DNA from: an uncultured Pseudomonadaceae bacterium
GTDB lineage: Bacteria > Pseudomonadota > Gammaproteobacteria > Pseudomonadales > Pseudomonadaceae
Length of the DNA stretch: 6,759 nt
Assembly (NCBI GenBank): GCA_947630465.1
Contig: CANRHT010000106.1
Span: 1-6,759 of the forward strand
Reading direction: 5' to 3'
Positions 6,052 to 6,759 of this stretch are shown piece after piece (within the stretch, counting starts at the first letter, position 1; every line of letters begins with the position of its first letter). The translations under genes were made by a program, and so were the position numbers. Below the pieces are notes generated by a model that ran no database searches, was not told the origin of the DNA, and was given only the letters and a program-made list of their open reading frames with translations.

Positions 6052-6345
6052 ATGATTGATTATAGCGAAAAACGTGATTTCATCCGCATGCGCGTTGAAA
6101 GTGATATGACCTTTTCTTACAACGGCCAAACCTACGCGGGCACCTGTATCGATTTATCGAGCAAAGGTATGCAAGTTGAAACCGATGCCAATGCAGCTAT
6201 TGCAACTGGCGCAAATATTCGAGTCAATATCCCCTCTACTCACCCGCAATTACCGGGCCTAGAAGCGGATACTAAAGTGCTGCGTGTTGATGCACTCGAA
6301 GACAACCGTATCGCCTTAGGCCTAGAAATTACTGCAATGCAGTAG
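6052..6345 (+). CDS. PilZ-domain protein, cyclic di-GMP binding
   Basis: This is a single PilZ domain of 97 residues. Both c-di-GMP binding motifs are complete: RxxxR as R8-DFI-R12 near the N terminus, and DxSxxG as D34-L-S36-SK-G39 on the following strand. The protein therefore probably binds c-di-GMP in the cytoplasm and acts as a small adaptor on a partner protein. The effector output cannot be told from sequence. It is not the PilZ of type IV pilus assembly, which lacks these binding residues. The start is supported by GGAG at 6041-6044, seven bases upstream. The gene is divergent from the phosphatase-STAS unit and convergent with mlaA, one base separating the stop codons. A PilZ protein sits at this place in the Pseudomonas gene order I recall. 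Confidence 0.92.
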   Translation: MIDYSEKRDFIRMRVESDMTFSYNGQTYAGTCIDLSSKGMQVETDANAAIATGANIRVNIPSTHPQLPGLEADTKVLRVDALEDNRIALGLEITAMQ

Positions 6346-6346
6346 T

Positions 6347-6759
6347 TTAAAAATCATCAACAACATTACCGTCGCGTACTTTGAACTCGCGGTTTTGTAA
6401 AAACGCGTTACGTACAAAGCGGTACTTGTCACCGGTTATAAAGCGCTCTTTGGATAATAAGTTAGCGCGCACATCAACCAAGTTTAAACCCATAGCGCTG
6501 TTGCGCACTGGCACATCGTTGATATAGCGAAAGCTGCTGACATAGCTATCAGGATAGATTGCCAAACCATCACGCACAGTGCTTGGACCCAGTAGTGGTA
6601 GCACCACATAAGGACCACTTTTTACACCCCAAGCACCGAGCGTTTGACCAAAGTCTTCATCACTGCGCTGCAAGCCCATCTTTGTTGCTACGTCAAAAAT
6701 ACCGAGCACACCAAAGGTGGTATTAAATAGAAAACGTGCTGTATCAACGCCAGCGTCAT
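6347..6759 (-). CDS. mlaA: MlaA (VacJ) outer-membrane phospholipid-removal lipoprotein, C-terminal part (partial, runs off the right edge)
   Basis: The minus-strand frame stays open to the window edge (first complete codon at 6757), giving at least 136 residues. It reads DAGVDTARFLFNTTFGVLGI, then FDVATKMGL. This NT-x-G-x-x-G-x-FD-x-A pattern and the later DFGQTLGAWGV, GPYVVLPLLGPS and RD motifs are MlaA signatures. MlaA forms a ring-like channel in the outer membrane. It removes mislocalised phospholipids from the outer leaflet and passes them to periplasmic MlaC for return to the inner membrane. The GTG at 6709 lies inside the conserved region and is not the start. The lipoprotein signal and lipobox would lie beyond the window. 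P. aeruginosa VacJ (PA2800, from memory) occupies the same position next to a PilZ gene. The C-terminal tail ends in DDF. Confidence 0.94.
   Translation of the reverse strand, partial: DAGVDTARFLFNTTFGVLGIFDVATKMGLQRSDEDFGQTLGAWGVKSGPYVVLPLLGPSTVRDGLAIYPDSYVSSFRYINDVPVRNSAMGLNLVDVRANLLSKERFITGDKYRFVRNAFLQNREFKVRDGNVVDDF

Noticed and set aside
6347..6709. Calling mlaA as a complete 120-residue gene starting at the GTG at 6709
   Set aside because: The frame continues upstream to the window edge with conserved MlaA residues (RFLFNTTFG), so the gene is partial and its start is outside.

Overview
The window reads as chromosomal DNA of a gammaproteobacterium close to Pseudomonas. The right part keeps a gene order I recall from Pseudomonas chromosomes (P. 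aeruginosa PA2795-PA2800 region): dusA, tal, a STAS protein (RssC), a PP2C phosphatase (RssB), a PilZ protein and the outer-membrane lipoprotein MlaA/VacJ. Base composition is moderate: hand-counted lines give 50% G+C in nrdB and 58% in dusA. This fits a lower-GC member of the Pseudomonadaceae better than P. aeruginosa itself. The genus is an inference.

Layout. Positions 1-1494 (+) hold the end of nrdA, then nrdB and a YfaE-type ferredoxin: the class Ia ribonucleotide reductase with the ferredoxin that maintains its iron-tyrosyl cofactor. Positions 1526-2155 (+) hold an AT-rich fic gene 31 bases behind the ferredoxin gene, probably on the same transcript. Facing it, with stop codons overlapping, is a 52-residue protein (2310-2152, -) carrying an SxxxE motif like that of Fic antitoxins. 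It has its own ribosome binding site and an extended -10 promoter next to a 14-bp perfect palindrome. This pair is an accessory-looking insertion between the nrd genes and dusA.

Positions 2439-4413 (+) hold dusA (tRNA dihydrouridine synthase A), a Rho-independent terminator, and tal (transaldolase). A convergent gap at 4414-4519 carries a GC-rich REP-like palindrome. On the minus strand, 5814-4520 is a two-gene unit with an ATGA overlap: a PP2C phosphatase followed by an anti-sigma-factor antagonist. The phosphatase resembles Pseudomonas RssB but lacks the receiver domain. A 237-base divergent region leads to a PilZ-domain c-di-GMP binding protein (6052-6345, +), which ends one base from the convergent mlaA. 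The mlaA gene runs off the right edge.

Functionally there are three blocks: dNTP synthesis, housekeeping tRNA modification and pentose phosphate metabolism, and a regulatory block (partner switching, c-di-GMP) beside an envelope lipid-transport gene. The two observations most worth following are the tail-to-tail Fic/small-protein pair and the RssB homologue without its receiver domain.
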